Part shown: piece by piece, positions 1 through 5,838 of the stretch
How positions within the stretch are numbered: position 1 is the stretch's first letter
Layout of the letters: each line of letters opens with the position of its first letter
NCBI GenBank assembly: GCA_937871985.1
Contig: CALMPB010000281.1
Location: 1 to 8,305, forward strand
Source of the DNA: an uncultured Burkholderiaceae bacterium
GTDB lineage: Bacteria > Pseudomonadota > Gammaproteobacteria > Burkholderiales > Burkholderiaceae
Reading direction: 5' to 3'
Length of the DNA stretch: 8,305 nt
Program-made: the position numbers and the translations under genes
The notes under the pieces: model-generated
Seen by the model: only the letters and a program-made list of their open reading frames with translations
Database searches by the model: none
What the model was told of the DNA's origin: nothing

Positions 1-1197
1 CTGGCGATCTCCGTGATTGCCCAGAGAACCGGGCATGACCGCAAGACCGTTCGCAAATACATCCAGCGCGGACTTGCCGCTCCCAAGTACAAGCCCAGAG
101 CCGCTCGCACTGGCGCTCTCGACGATTTCCGTAGCTACTTGCAGGAACGACTACAGGCCTGGCCCGAGTTGACCGGCTCCCGGCTGCTGCGTGAGATCCG
201 GGCGTTGGGCTACCAGGGCGGCAAGACGATCTTGAACGACTACCTGCGCCAGATCAGGCCGGCGCCCGCGCCGGCCTTCGAGGTCCGTTTTGAGACTCCA
301 CCCGGCCAACAGGCCCAGGTGGACTTTGCCGAGTTCAAGGTGCGCTTTGCCAGCGAGCCCATGGAACGCAAGATCTGGCTCTTTGCCATGGTGCTGGGCC
401 ACAGCCGATACCTGTGGGCTCAGTTCGTGATGCACCAGGATCTGCCAACCGTGCTGCGCTGCCACATGCAGGCCTTCGAACACTTCGCTGGCGCACCCCG
501 CGAGATCTTGTACGACCGGATGAAGACCGCCGTCCTGGGCGAGCCTGAGCAGGACAAGGCCATCATCTACAACGCCAAGCTGCTGGCCTGTGGTGCGCAC
601 TACGGCTTCGCTCCTCGGGCCTGCCAGCCCTATCGGGCCAAGACCAAGGGCAAGGTGGAGCGCCCGTTTCGCTACATCCGTGCCGACTTCTTCATGGCGC
701 GCTCATTCGTGGACCTGCAGGACATGAACCGCCAGTTGCGCCTCTGGCTCGATACCGTGGCCAATGCGCGGTTGCATGCCAGTACCCAGCGCGTGGTGCA
801 GGAGCATTTCCAGGAAGAGCGCCCAAGCCTGCAGGCCTTGCCTGCCGGTCGTTTCGATGCGGTGTTGCGCCAGGAGCGGCGCGTCAGCAGCGAGGGCTGC
901 GTGAGCGTTGGCGGCAATTACTACAGCGTGCCCGACGGCACCCGCAGGCGCACCCTGGATGTGGAGACCACCGCCGATCAGGTGCGCATCCACGAGGACG
1001 GACAGCTCATTGCCGTACATGCCTTGCTGCAGGGGCGCAAGCAGCGCTCGGTCCTGCCCGGCCACCGGCATGTACCCAGGCGATCGACATCCCATGGCCC
1101 GCGTGATGCGATCCGTATCCTGCCCGGCCACGCCGTGAGCACCCGACCGCTGAGCTTCTACGAGCAGATCGGCCGCCAGCTCGGAGGCCGCCCATGA
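1..1197 (+). CDS. istA: IS21-family transposase IstA, 5' end cut by window
   Basis: This is the DDE transposase that cuts and joins the IS21 ends. The frame is open to base 1. A GTG at 13 is available, but the HTH region it would begin in (xIAQRTGHDRKTVRKYI) normally sits some 20 residues into IstA, so the true start is upstream of the window. Counting from the GTG at 13, the likely catalytic residues are D104 (QAQVDFAEF), D168 (ILYDRMKTAV) and E216 (KGKVERPF). A C-terminal domain with a GRKQRS segment and the RPLSFYEQ ending follows. The stop codon overlaps the istB start (ATGA), which indicates coupled translation. No frameshift is visible. The call is firm at family level; the exact IS name cannot be given without a database. 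Confidence 0.93.
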   Translation: MAISVIAQRTGHDRKTVRKYIQRGLAAPKYKPRAARTGALDDFRSYLQERLQAWPELTGSRLLREIRALGYQGGKTILNDYLRQIRPAPAPAFEVRFETPPGQQAQVDFAEFKVRFASEPMERKIWLFAMVLGHSRYLWAQFVMHQDLPTVLRCHMQAFEHFAGAPREILYDRMKTAVLGEPEQDKAIIYNAKLLACGAHYGFAPRACQPYRAKTKGKVERPFRYIRADFFMARSFVDLQDMNRQLRLWLDTVANARLHASTQRVVQEHFQEERPSLQALPAGRFDAVLRQERRVSSEGCVSVGGNYYSVPDGTRRRTLDVETTADQVRIHEDGQLIAVHALLQGRKQRSVLPGHRHVPRRSTSHGPRDAIRILPGHAVSTRPLSFYEQIGRQLGGRP

Positions 1198-2051
1198 CCG
1201 CCTCGACCACCGATCGCATCCGCCGCCACCTGGTGGGATTGAAGATGCCACGTGCCCTGGAGACCTTGCACACCACGCTCTCTCGCATCGAGCAGGGGGA
1301 AGTCTCTGCCCTGGAGGCCATCGAAGCCCTGCTAGGCGAGGAGTTCTCCACCCGCGAGAGCCGGCGCATCAAGATGGCGCTGCAGACCGCGCGCCTGACC
1401 ACCGTCAAGAGCCTCTCGGGCTACGACTTCAGCTTCCAGCCCGGCCTGGACCGTCACCGCGTCATGGCACTGGCCGAGCTCGATTTCATCGAGCGCAAGC
1501 AGTGCGTGCACTTCCTGGGCCCACCGGGTACCGGCAAGTCTCACCTGGCCATCGCCCTGGGCTTCGAAGCGGTCAAGGCCGGCAAGAGCGTCTTCTTCGC
1601 CACCCTGGCCGAACTGGTGGACTCCATGCGCAAGGCCGAGCGCGAGGGCAAGCTGCGCGAGCGGGTGAAGTTCCTCAGCCGCTACAGCCTGCTCATCGTC
1701 GATGAGATCGGCTACCTCCCATTGGGCTCAGGGGGCGGCAATCTGTTCTTCCAACTCGTCAACGCCTGCTACGAGCGCAGCGCCATGGTCATGACCAGCA
1801 ACCGCGGCTTCGGCGAATGGGCCGAGATCTTCGGCGATGCCGTCGTCGCCACCGCCTTGCTCGATCGGCTACTGCACCACGCCGTGGTCATCCCCATCGA
1901 GGGCAACTCGTACCGCCTGCGCGAGCACGCCGCCCTTGTCCCCGAGACCATGCGAACCCGCTCCTCATTGCTCGACCCCCAGGCACAGCAACCCATCAAA
2001 CGCCGACCCGGCAGACCACCCAAGGAGCCACGAGACCCCATCACGGGCTGA
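1194..2051 (+). CDS. istB: IS21-family helper ATPase IstB
   Basis: IstB is the AAA+ ATPase that selects and bends target DNA and stimulates IstA. The 285-aa product has an N-terminal helical region (residues 1-100) and a Walker A motif GPPGTGKSH at about 109-117. Walker B (LLIVDEIGYLP) lies at about 166-176, a sensor I-like MVMTSN at about 198-203, and a possible arginine finger in LLDRLLHHA near 222-230. The length is somewhat above the usual ~250-260 aa because of a basic, proline-rich tail (RRPGRPPKEP) after the ATPase core. The ATG sits inside the istA stop codon, so expression depends on istA translation. The gene looks intact. Confidence 0.95.
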   Translation: MTASTTDRIRRHLVGLKMPRALETLHTTLSRIEQGEVSALEAIEALLGEEFSTRESRRIKMALQTARLTTVKSLSGYDFSFQPGLDRHRVMALAELDFIERKQCVHFLGPPGTGKSHLAIALGFEAVKAGKSVFFATLAELVDSMRKAEREGKLRERVKFLSRYSLLIVDEIGYLPLGSGGGNLFFQLVNACYERSAMVMTSNRGFGEWAEIFGDAVVATALLDRLLHHAVVIPIEGNSYRLREHAALVPETMRTRSSLLDPQAQQPIKRRPGRPPKEPRDPITG

Positions 2052-2072
2052 TCACCCGCACACACCAGGTGG

Positions 2073-2119
2073 GGAAATTTACTCCGGCCAATCTGAGGAA
2101 AATTCAACCGGCGTTGACA
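2073..2119. repeat. IS21 right-end terminal sub-repeats
   Basis: Two related 17-bp sequences, GGAAATTTACTCCGGCC (2073-2089) and GGAAAATTCAACCGGCG (2097-2113), match at 12 of 17 positions and lie 24 bp apart start to start. They lie between the istB stop and the presumed tip ...GTTGACA. IS21-family ends are known to carry several such repeats that bind the transposase. The matching repeats at the left end are outside the window. Confidence 0.7.
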
Positions 2120-2355
2120 GCGTGCATCGGGTGGCTTCGCTGGTCAAGCGCTGGATGCTGGGCACCCACCACGGCTCGGTGCAGCCCGAACACCTCGACG
2201 CCTATCTGGACGAGTTCGTCTTCCGCTTCAACCGTCGCACGTCGGGCTCGCGTGGCCTGTTGTTCTACCGCTTGCTGCAGCAGGCCGTGGTCACCGACCC
2301 CTACACCTATGCCGACGTGGTGCGCAGGGCTGCACGCATCGCACAAAAGGGGTAG
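2120..2355 (+). pseudogene. IS1595-family (ISXO2-like) transposase, C-terminal fragment
   Basis: From 2122 the frame reads VHRVASLVKRWMLGTHHGSV and continues through a conserved-looking YLDEFVFRFNRR, ending in a TAG at 2353-2355. This is the end of the ISXO2-like transposase domain, including the KRWxxGTHxG and FRFNRR segments typical of IS1595-family enzymes. Only about 78 codons remain. The N-terminal zinc-ribbon and most of the DDE core are absent here because the IS21 element is inserted at the 5' side. The frame happens to stay open backwards into istB in another frame, but that upstream translation is proline/serine-rich antisense-style noise. The fragment is not expected to be functional. 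Confidence 0.85.
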
Positions 2356-2361
2356 CATAAA

Positions 2362-2381
2362 TACTGGATGGGTATCCAGTA
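2362..2381. repeat. Perfect 8-bp inverted repeat between IS1595 stop and tip
   Basis: TACTGGAT and ATCCAGTA flank the 4-nt loop GGGT, making a 20-bp near-perfect palindrome seven bases after the transposase stop. It is followed by five A residues, not T, so it is a poor terminator on the + strand. It resembles the outline of a LexA site (TACTG...CAGTA), but the core reads CTGG-N8-CCAG instead of CTGT-N8-ACAG. Its GGGTATCC (2370-2377) is also inversely repeated by GGATACCC (2405-2412) in the presumed IS tip. Confidence 0.6.
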
Positions 2382-2430
2382 AAAAGCACTGACTGGAGCT
2401 AAGCGGATACCCCTTATCTTTGTACAGTAT

Positions 2431-2811
2431 ATGCAGGCCTCCATTTACCGTCTCCGCGCCGGCGGCGCGCCACTCCCACGCCCAATGGAGCCGGTGCAGG
2501 GCAACTTGCTTTTGTGCCGCGAGACGCTCGGTGACGAGGTGATCCTGGTGGCCCGATTGCTCCAGGGGCCGGGCGCGGAGGTGCTGCCTGCCCTCATGCG
2601 AGCGGAGGTCCGATCCATTTCCAACCACGGGTTGGTGATTCGTGGCGTCGAGGCGCGCTCGCGCGGCCAGCAGAAATCGCGTGTGCGCTACGTCGCACAG
2701 ACGTGGTGGGCGTTCATCCTCACTGACGCTGCTGTTGATCGGTTTGAGGGCCTCGATCCCCTCGACACGCTCGCAGAGGAGCAGCGCGTGCGCCGATTCG
2801 CGGGAGGGTGA
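2431..2811 (+). CDS. Hypothetical protein, 126 aa
   Basis: I do not recognise the family. The product is soluble-looking with no signal peptide or membrane segment. It begins MQASIYRLRAGGAPLP, has a short hydrophobic strand pattern (NLLLC, EVILVARLL), a basic middle (residues ~74-84, ARSRGQQKSRVR), and a distinctive YVAQTWWAFILTDAAVDRFE segment, then an acidic DPLDTLAEEQ tail. Codons are strongly G/C-ending and the amino-acid balance is natural, which supports real coding. There is no Shine-Dalgarno before the ATG. The 17 bp between it and the presumed IS1595 tip contain GTACAGTAT just before the start, so the native promoter and leader may have been separated from the gene by the insertion. 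No earlier in-frame start exists before a stop at 2380-2382. Confidence 0.65.
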   Translation: MQASIYRLRAGGAPLPRPMEPVQGNLLLCRETLGDEVILVARLLQGPGAEVLPALMRAEVRSISNHGLVIRGVEARSRGQQKSRVRYVAQTWWAFILTDAAVDRFEGLDPLDTLAEEQRVRRFAGG

Positions 2812-2957
2812 CCTGGTGACCTCGACCACGCGTTCCTGGACGGTGGCGGGTGGCCACTGCGCGTTGCGCAGCACAGTGGCTCGGTCCGGTAGGTGGGCAG
2901 TGAGTTGGCTGATCATGGCGTGCTGTCGGGCACCCCATGCCTCACCTCTTCGCGCCT

Positions 2958-3392
2958 TCAATCGGTTGAAGTTTGCTGCGAACGTGGTGCAGCCTGTTCC
3001 GGCGGGCTCTCGTGGGCGGCCTTCTCGACTGGGTTGGTGCTGGGGGCGACCTGCATTGGCGGCTTGGCGAGAGGCTGCGGGCCAATCGGCAGCTTGCCCC
3101 CCACTGGAAACCCGCATACCACGCCGCTGAAAGGGTGTCTGGGCGCATTGCGCCTCGCATTCGGCTCAGGCAAGTACCCGGAGCGCCCGTCAAGGTGCCC
3201 AACGGAATCCGGTACCTGGCATTCGGCGGCGGCGTGAAGCTCGGGCGCCGCTGGCGCGCTGGCCGCAGCATTCCCCGCGGCCGGCGCGACCACGCCCAAG
3301 ATCGCTGGGCGGTGGAGGTCCACGCCGTTGTATGGATCGACCTGCGCAACCAGGGAGGCTCCCAGGTACATGAATTCGACGAGTCCGAGCAT
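2958..3392 (-). CDS. Hypothetical protein, 144 aa, reverse strand
   Basis: This is an unrecognised ORF. The start at 3392 has a fair ribosome binding site, AGGA, 5 nt before the ATG, and the upstream region contains promoter-like and operator-like sequence (see 3414-3490). The first half (MLGLVEFMYLGASLVAQVDP...) has strongly G/C-ending codons. The product is rich in Ala, Pro and Gly, with a short hydrophobic N-terminus but no clear signal peptide, and the last 35 residues are low-complexity and polar (NPVEKAAHESPPEQAAPRSQ). Long overlapping ORFs exist on both strands here, as often happens in GC-rich DNA, so the reading is chosen mainly on the RBS and upstream signals. It may not be a real gene. 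Confidence 0.4.
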   Translation of the reverse strand: MLGLVEFMYLGASLVAQVDPYNGVDLHRPAILGVVAPAAGNAAASAPAAPELHAAAECQVPDSVGHLDGRSGYLPEPNARRNAPRHPFSGVVCGFPVGGKLPIGPQPLAKPPMQVAPSTNPVEKAAHESPPEQAAPRSQQTSTD

Positions 3393-3413
3393 GGATGTCC
3401 TATGTTGATCGCT

Positions 3414-3448
3414 CTATCGACTCGCTTAGTACGATAGTTCTACGATAT
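3414..3448. repeat. Spaced CTATCG/CGATAG/CGATAT motifs
   Basis: CTATCG (3414-3419) is inverted relative to CGATAG (3432-3437). TACGATAG (3430-3437) is followed, with an 11-bp period, by TACGATAT (3441-3448). One helical turn between direct copies is a common arrangement for protein-binding half-sites. The cluster lies between the possible -10 and the start codon of the reverse ORF beginning at 3392, where a repressor would act. No protein is assigned to it. Confidence 0.35.
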
Positions 3449-3450
3449 GC

Positions 3451-3490
3451 ATTATGTAAATAGAAAGCGGTACTGTAGGAATGTACAGCG
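3451..3490 (-). promoter_or_regulatory. Candidate LexA box overlapping a promoter
   Basis: TACTGTAGGAATGTACAGCG (3471-3490) has the exact CTGT-N8-ACAG core of the proteobacterial LexA operator plus the flanking TA on the left. On the reverse strand a CATAAT -10-like hexamer (plus 3451-3456) lies 17 bp from CCTACA (plus 3474-3479), a weak -35 that would sit inside the box. That is the geometry expected of an SOS-repressed promoter reading towards the ORF that starts at 3392. The box match is visible in sequence; that LexA binds it and that the ORF is damage-inducible are inferences. Confidence 0.45.
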
Positions 3491-3568
3491 TAACAGCTTA
3501 GCTTCCGAGCGGAGGGGCCGCAACGGCCTGGGCACCACAGGCTTCAATATCTCGGCAGCTTCTTGCGT

Positions 3569-3742
3569 TAGTTGACCCTGTCGCCGGCAACCTCCCACTG
3601 TTTTTGACCCATGCTTGGGCATGTCCGAACCACATTGACCAGCGCTTGGCTTAGCGCACCCAGACCTAGTTGACCCTGTCGCCGGCGGCAGTTGACCCGC
3701 TCTAACCCCTCTTGGGCCTCTCCGAATCGAATTGACCAATTC
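3569..3742. repeat. Diverged ~98-bp tandem duplication carrying six TTGACC motifs
   Basis: The 20-mer TAGTTGACCCTGTCGCCGGC occurs perfectly at 3569-3588 and 3667-3686. Each copy is followed by a second TTGACCC (3604, 3692), then a CTTGGGC-x-T-x-TCCGAA segment, and then an ATTGACCA (third TTGACC at 3635 and 3732). So a three-motif unit is present twice, with conserved blocks and diverged spacers. Small palindromes occur inside it (CATGC-TTGG-GCATG at 3610-3623, GAATT-GACC-AATTC at 3729-3742). Arrays of one short motif like this are characteristic of transposon ends with several transposase binding sites, but no matching transposase gene adjoins it. Confidence 0.75.
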
Positions 3743-3836
3743 ACCGCTTTCTCCAGGCCATAGGCCTCCCAGAGGGAGCCCTGGCTGTTGAGCGCTCTTG
3801 TTCGGCTAGCATGCTGCGAAATCGAAGGAGTGAGAC

Positions 3837-4547
3837 ATGCCTTATCAGGGAAGGACTCGGCCAAGTCTGTTGGTGCTGGCACTTTCTCTACTTCTATTGC
3901 TATCTGCTTGCAAGGATGCAGTCGAGAAGGTGCTGGGACCAGATCAGGCAACGCTTGCTAAGCGCGAATGGGAAGCGAAGCAGGTGCAAGAAAAAGAGGA
4001 GCAGCTGCGCAACTGCGTTGACGGGAAAACTCAAACGCTACTCAAGTTTGACGAGGAGCTGAAGGCGAAGAGGTTTCGCGAGGCCCGCCTCGTTGTCTTG
4101 CGCTGCACGGAGCTGACGACCGATCTTGACTATCTCAGCAGGCTAAAGAATGCAGAAGACGGTCTCGCTGCGGTAGGGATAAGCGAGGCACTCAAAGTGC
4201 TATCCAAACCGTACCTGGCCCCGCAGGAGACTGTGAGGGAGTACGAGACCTTGCTGTCCTTTAAGGGAACTGAGGCCTACGGCCGCGCAGAGCAGCAAAT
4301 CAACAAGCTGGCCGCTCGTTACGAAGCTGCGAAGGCGCTAGTGCGCAGCGCACAGGCGCACGATGTTGTCCCCGTCATCGGCTGGACAGAAGACGAACTC
4401 CTGGCGCGCAAAGGCCATCCAGGTCGTAGAACCCGAACGGTTACCAGCGCCGGCACGACCGATCAATTGGTTTACTGCGACGGTACCGCGAGCAACTGCA
4501 TGCATGTACTCCTGAGAGACGGAGTGGTTACTGCATTTCAGCACTGA
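3837..4547 (+). CDS. Lipoprotein with BamE/SmpA-like C-terminal domain
   Basis: The 236-aa product starts with a lipoprotein signal: positively charged N-terminus, a leucine run, and lipobox LSAC with the lipidated Cys at residue 25. Lys at +2 favours outer-membrane sorting. Residues ~26-85 are charged and helical, possibly coiled coil (QATLAKREWEAKQVQEKEEQ), and the central part (90-175) is also helical. The last ~58 residues (VIGWTEDELLARKGHP ... DQLVYCDG ... VLLRDGVVTAFQH) follow the BamE/SmpA pattern 'G-x-T-x-x-x-V/L-x-x-x-x-G-x-P ... Y ... F/L-x-x-G-x-V', which in other proteins forms a small alpha-beta domain at the cell envelope. C214 and C221 may pair. AAGGAG lies 6 nt before the ATG. 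It is not BamE itself: too long and out of context. Exact role unknown. Confidence 0.8.
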   Translation: MPYQGRTRPSLLVLALSLLLLLSACKDAVEKVLGPDQATLAKREWEAKQVQEKEEQLRNCVDGKTQTLLKFDEELKAKRFREARLVVLRCTELTTDLDYLSRLKNAEDGLAAVGISEALKVLSKPYLAPQETVREYETLLSFKGTEAYGRAEQQINKLAARYEAAKALVRSAQAHDVVPVIGWTEDELLARKGHPGRRTRTVTSAGTTDQLVYCDGTASNCMHVLLRDGVVTAFQH

Positions 4548-4590
4548 AGTCTGAAGGTTGGCCCGTTCTGCGGCTCGAGGTCCGAGATCT

Positions 4591-4606
4591 CGCCGCTCCC
4601 GCGGCG
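4591..4606. other. GC hairpin in the lipoprotein/membrane-protein gap
   Basis: CGCCGC and GCGGCG flank a TCCC loop, 44 bp after the lipoprotein stop. There is no T-tract, so it is not a typical intrinsic terminator. It could still slow or stop transcription or protect the upstream mRNA end. The preceding CGAGATCTCG (4583-4592) is a second small palindrome. Confidence 0.35.
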
Positions 4607-4656
4607 TCGGCGATAGTGGGCCTGCGCTGAATATTCACCACTGACCAGGAGGGACG

Positions 4657-5289
4657 ATGGAAACGGTTGAGCAGAAGAACCCAGCAAACGCGCGGGGGGT
4701 GGAGCAAAAAACAGTGTTCGCTGTTCTTGTGTTTGCAGCCGTGGTGATGGGCGCCTACCTTCTGTACTTTGCCCAGTTCCCTATCGCTCGAACATCGGAT
4801 AGATGGGGGCAGTTGGGCGACTATTTCGGCGGGGTTTTGAACCCAGCGGTCGCATTGGCTGCTCTGTACCTGCTCTCGCTCTCGATTCGCATACAGCGCA
4901 AGGAGCTTGCCGAAACCAGGCAAGCACTTAAGGAGCAAGCCCGGCACGCCCAAGATTCTGCGGATCTTGCTGCGCTTACCAGCCTGGTCAATGCGTCGCT
5001 GGCTGAGGCAAGCATTCACAGAGACTATCTTCAGTTCTTGGTACAGCAGATCTCTGACTACGATAAGGCGGTCCTTCAGCATGAACTGGCGGTGGAGCGT
5101 TTGGGCGGCAGGGGCGCTGTGCTCCGTGACGGACAGTTTGCGATCTACTCTATTGAGGGCATGCCCATCACGAAGGCTGAGGCCACTAAGGCTATTGGTG
5201 ACGTTAACAAGCGGCTAGAGACGATCATGCTGCGCCGCCTCGAACATGAAGAACGCATTCGGGCGATCCTTGCGAAGCGAACGGCTTGA
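4657..5289 (+). CDS. Two-helix membrane protein, PutAbiC-like N-terminus
   Basis: The 210-aa protein has a transmembrane helix at about 19-39, then RTSDRWGQLGDYFGGVLNP, then a second hydrophobic helix (62-78), followed by a charged coiled-coil-like stretch (RIQRKELAETRQALKEQARH). This W-G-x-x-G-D-[FY]-x-G-G-x-L-N-P signature between two helices and leading into a coiled coil is the N-terminal pattern of putative phage abortive-infection (PutAbiC-type) and related membrane proteins. The C-terminal ~110 residues are helical and cytoplasmic-looking, and I do not recognise them. A strong AGGAGGG ribosome binding site (4647-4653) fixes the start. A defence role is only suggested by the family name; small proteins sharing just this N-terminus are common and uncharacterised. 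Confidence 0.8.
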   Translation: METVEQKNPANARGVEQKTVFAVLVFAAVVMGAYLLYFAQFPIARTSDRWGQLGDYFGGVLNPAVALAALYLLSLSIRIQRKELAETRQALKEQARHAQDSADLAALTSLVNASLAEASIHRDYLQFLVQQISDYDKAVLQHELAVERLGGRGAVLRDGQFAIYSIEGMPITKAEATKAIGDVNKRLETIMLRRLEHEERIRAILAKRTA

Positions 5290-5308
5290 AGCAAACACGA
5301 TCGCCGTT
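5280..5308. terminator. Weak inverted repeat between convergent genes
   Basis: AACGGC (5280-5285) and GCCGTT (5303-5308) form a 6-bp inverted repeat with a 17-nt loop spanning the 18-bp gap between two converging stop codons. It lacks a clear T-tract on either side. The position is right for shared termination, but the sequence support is weak. Confidence 0.25.
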
Positions 5309-5838
5309 TACCGAGCAAGGGCGTTGCGGCGATTCAATCGAGCACTGCTCCATATCGCGGCTACCAGCTGGACAAGGCTGCGGCGTAGCCCACATCTCAC
5401 TCCGACACGGTTGCGATGGCGCCCCGACAGAAGCACCAACTCCGATGCCGCCTCGTCGCACATGACAATGAAGTTGGCTCGGTCTGGAATCGCGAACGTC
5501 GGCTCGTACGCGGCCTTGTTGCGCACAGCCCCGATGTAGCGCAATCGCGCAGCAAGCTCCGGCGGTATGGGATGGGCGCTAGACGCCACCTTGCTGTGGA
5601 TGCCGCGCCCCTTGCCCTTGAACTCACTCTGCAGGATGGCCTCGATCACGGCAGTTCGCGTGAGGACATCGCGCAAGGCGTGTCGATGCATCGCCTGTAG
5701 GGCCTCCTGATCCTGGGGCTGGCTACTTTCTTCAGCGGGATGTTCGTTGACTCGTTGCCCACCCGCCGGGCGGCTGTCAGCGAAGTCGACGTAGAGATCG
5801 TGGGTGCTTGATGAGTAGCGCGCGTGTGTCAAGGGCAT
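5308..5838 (-). CDS. HEPN/DUF4145-like protein with His-to-Tyr change
   Basis: From the ATG at 5838 the product is 176 aa. That start is chosen because an AAGGA lies about 10 nt upstream and the longer upstream frame is arginine-rich noise. Residues ~45-138 look like a helical HEPN-type domain: HRHALRDVLTRTAVIEAIL, a GRGIHSKVASS linker, then PPELAARLRYIGAVRNKAAYEP and a final helix with FIVMCDEAASELVLL. Related proteins carry RN-x3-H in the second-last helix, the RNase-type HEPN motif. Here R106-N107 is kept but the His position is Y111 (TAC, one transition away from CAC). The protein may therefore be catalytically dead or a non-nuclease HEPN. It is convergent with the membrane-protein gene (18 bp apart) and divergent from the gene at 6067. 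The family call is from pattern only. Confidence 0.65.
   Translation of the reverse strand: MPLTHARYSSSTHDLYVDFADSRPAGGQRVNEHPAEESSQPQDQEALQAMHRHALRDVLTRTAVIEAILQSEFKGKGRGIHSKVASSAHPIPPELAARLRYIGAVRNKAAYEPTFAIPDRANFIVMCDEAASELVLLSGRHRNRVGVRCGLRRSLVQLVAAIWSSARLNRRNALAR

Larger units (their letters stand above)
1..2119 (+). mobile_element. IS21-family insertion sequence, left part outside window
   Basis: The istA-istB gene pair with ATGA overlap, followed by about 68 bp of non-coding DNA with internal terminal repeats, is the usual layout of the IS21 family. The right tip is placed at the CA of ...GTTGACA near 2119, because IS21-family ends read TG...CA and because sequence of a different transposase begins immediately afterwards. 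The left end, and so the full length and target duplication, lie outside the window. Both genes appear intact in what can be seen, so the element may still be active. Confidence 0.85.
2120..2413 (+). mobile_element. Right-hand remnant of an IS1595/ISXO2-type element
   Basis: The stretch contains the C-terminal part of an ISXO2-like transposase, its stop codon, and about 58 bp of non-coding sequence ending in GGAGCTAAGCGGATACCCC (2395-2413). The reverse complement begins GGGGTATCC, a G-rich tip of the kind expected for IS1595-family inverted repeats. The end position is an inference from this tip and its distance from the stop. The remainder of this element should lie beyond the IS21 element, left of the window. 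Confidence 0.6.
3393..3836. other. 444-bp gene-free stretch with regulatory and repeat sequences
   Basis: No convincing gene lies here; the reverse-strand frame at 3452-3739 runs straight through a tandem repeat and is Gly/Arg/Pro noise. From left to right it holds CGATA-type motifs (3414-3448), an A/T-rich possible promoter with a LexA-like box (3451-3490), an unremarkable stretch, the duplicated TTGACC repeat block (3569-3742), and the leader of the lipoprotein gene with its AAGGAG ribosome binding site at 3825-3830. Confidence 0.6.

Noticed and set aside
2395..2430. Intact LexA box split by the IS1595 element
   Set aside because: The right half (ACAG at 2424-2427) does not have CTGT 12 bp upstream, even allowing for an 8-bp target duplication. 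Kept only as a low-level remark.
2104..3117. 337-codon reverse-strand open frame
   Set aside because: It is antisense to the IS1595 transposase remnant and the 126-aa gene. Its translation is biased and low-quality, as expected of GC-rich shadow frames.
2973..3437. Plus-strand 154-aa open frame opposite the 144-aa reverse ORF
   Set aside because: It is Arg/Trp-rich and would run over the promoter-like region upstream of the reverse ORF. I cannot fully exclude it, but the reverse frame has the better start signals.
3452..3739. Reverse-strand 95-aa open frame
   Set aside because: It runs through the TTGACC tandem repeats and a possible promoter, has no ribosome binding site that I can see, and has noise-like composition.
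3569..3742. CRISPR array
   Set aside because: There are only two long repeats 98 bp apart, with related, not unique, intervening sequence and no cas gene nearby.
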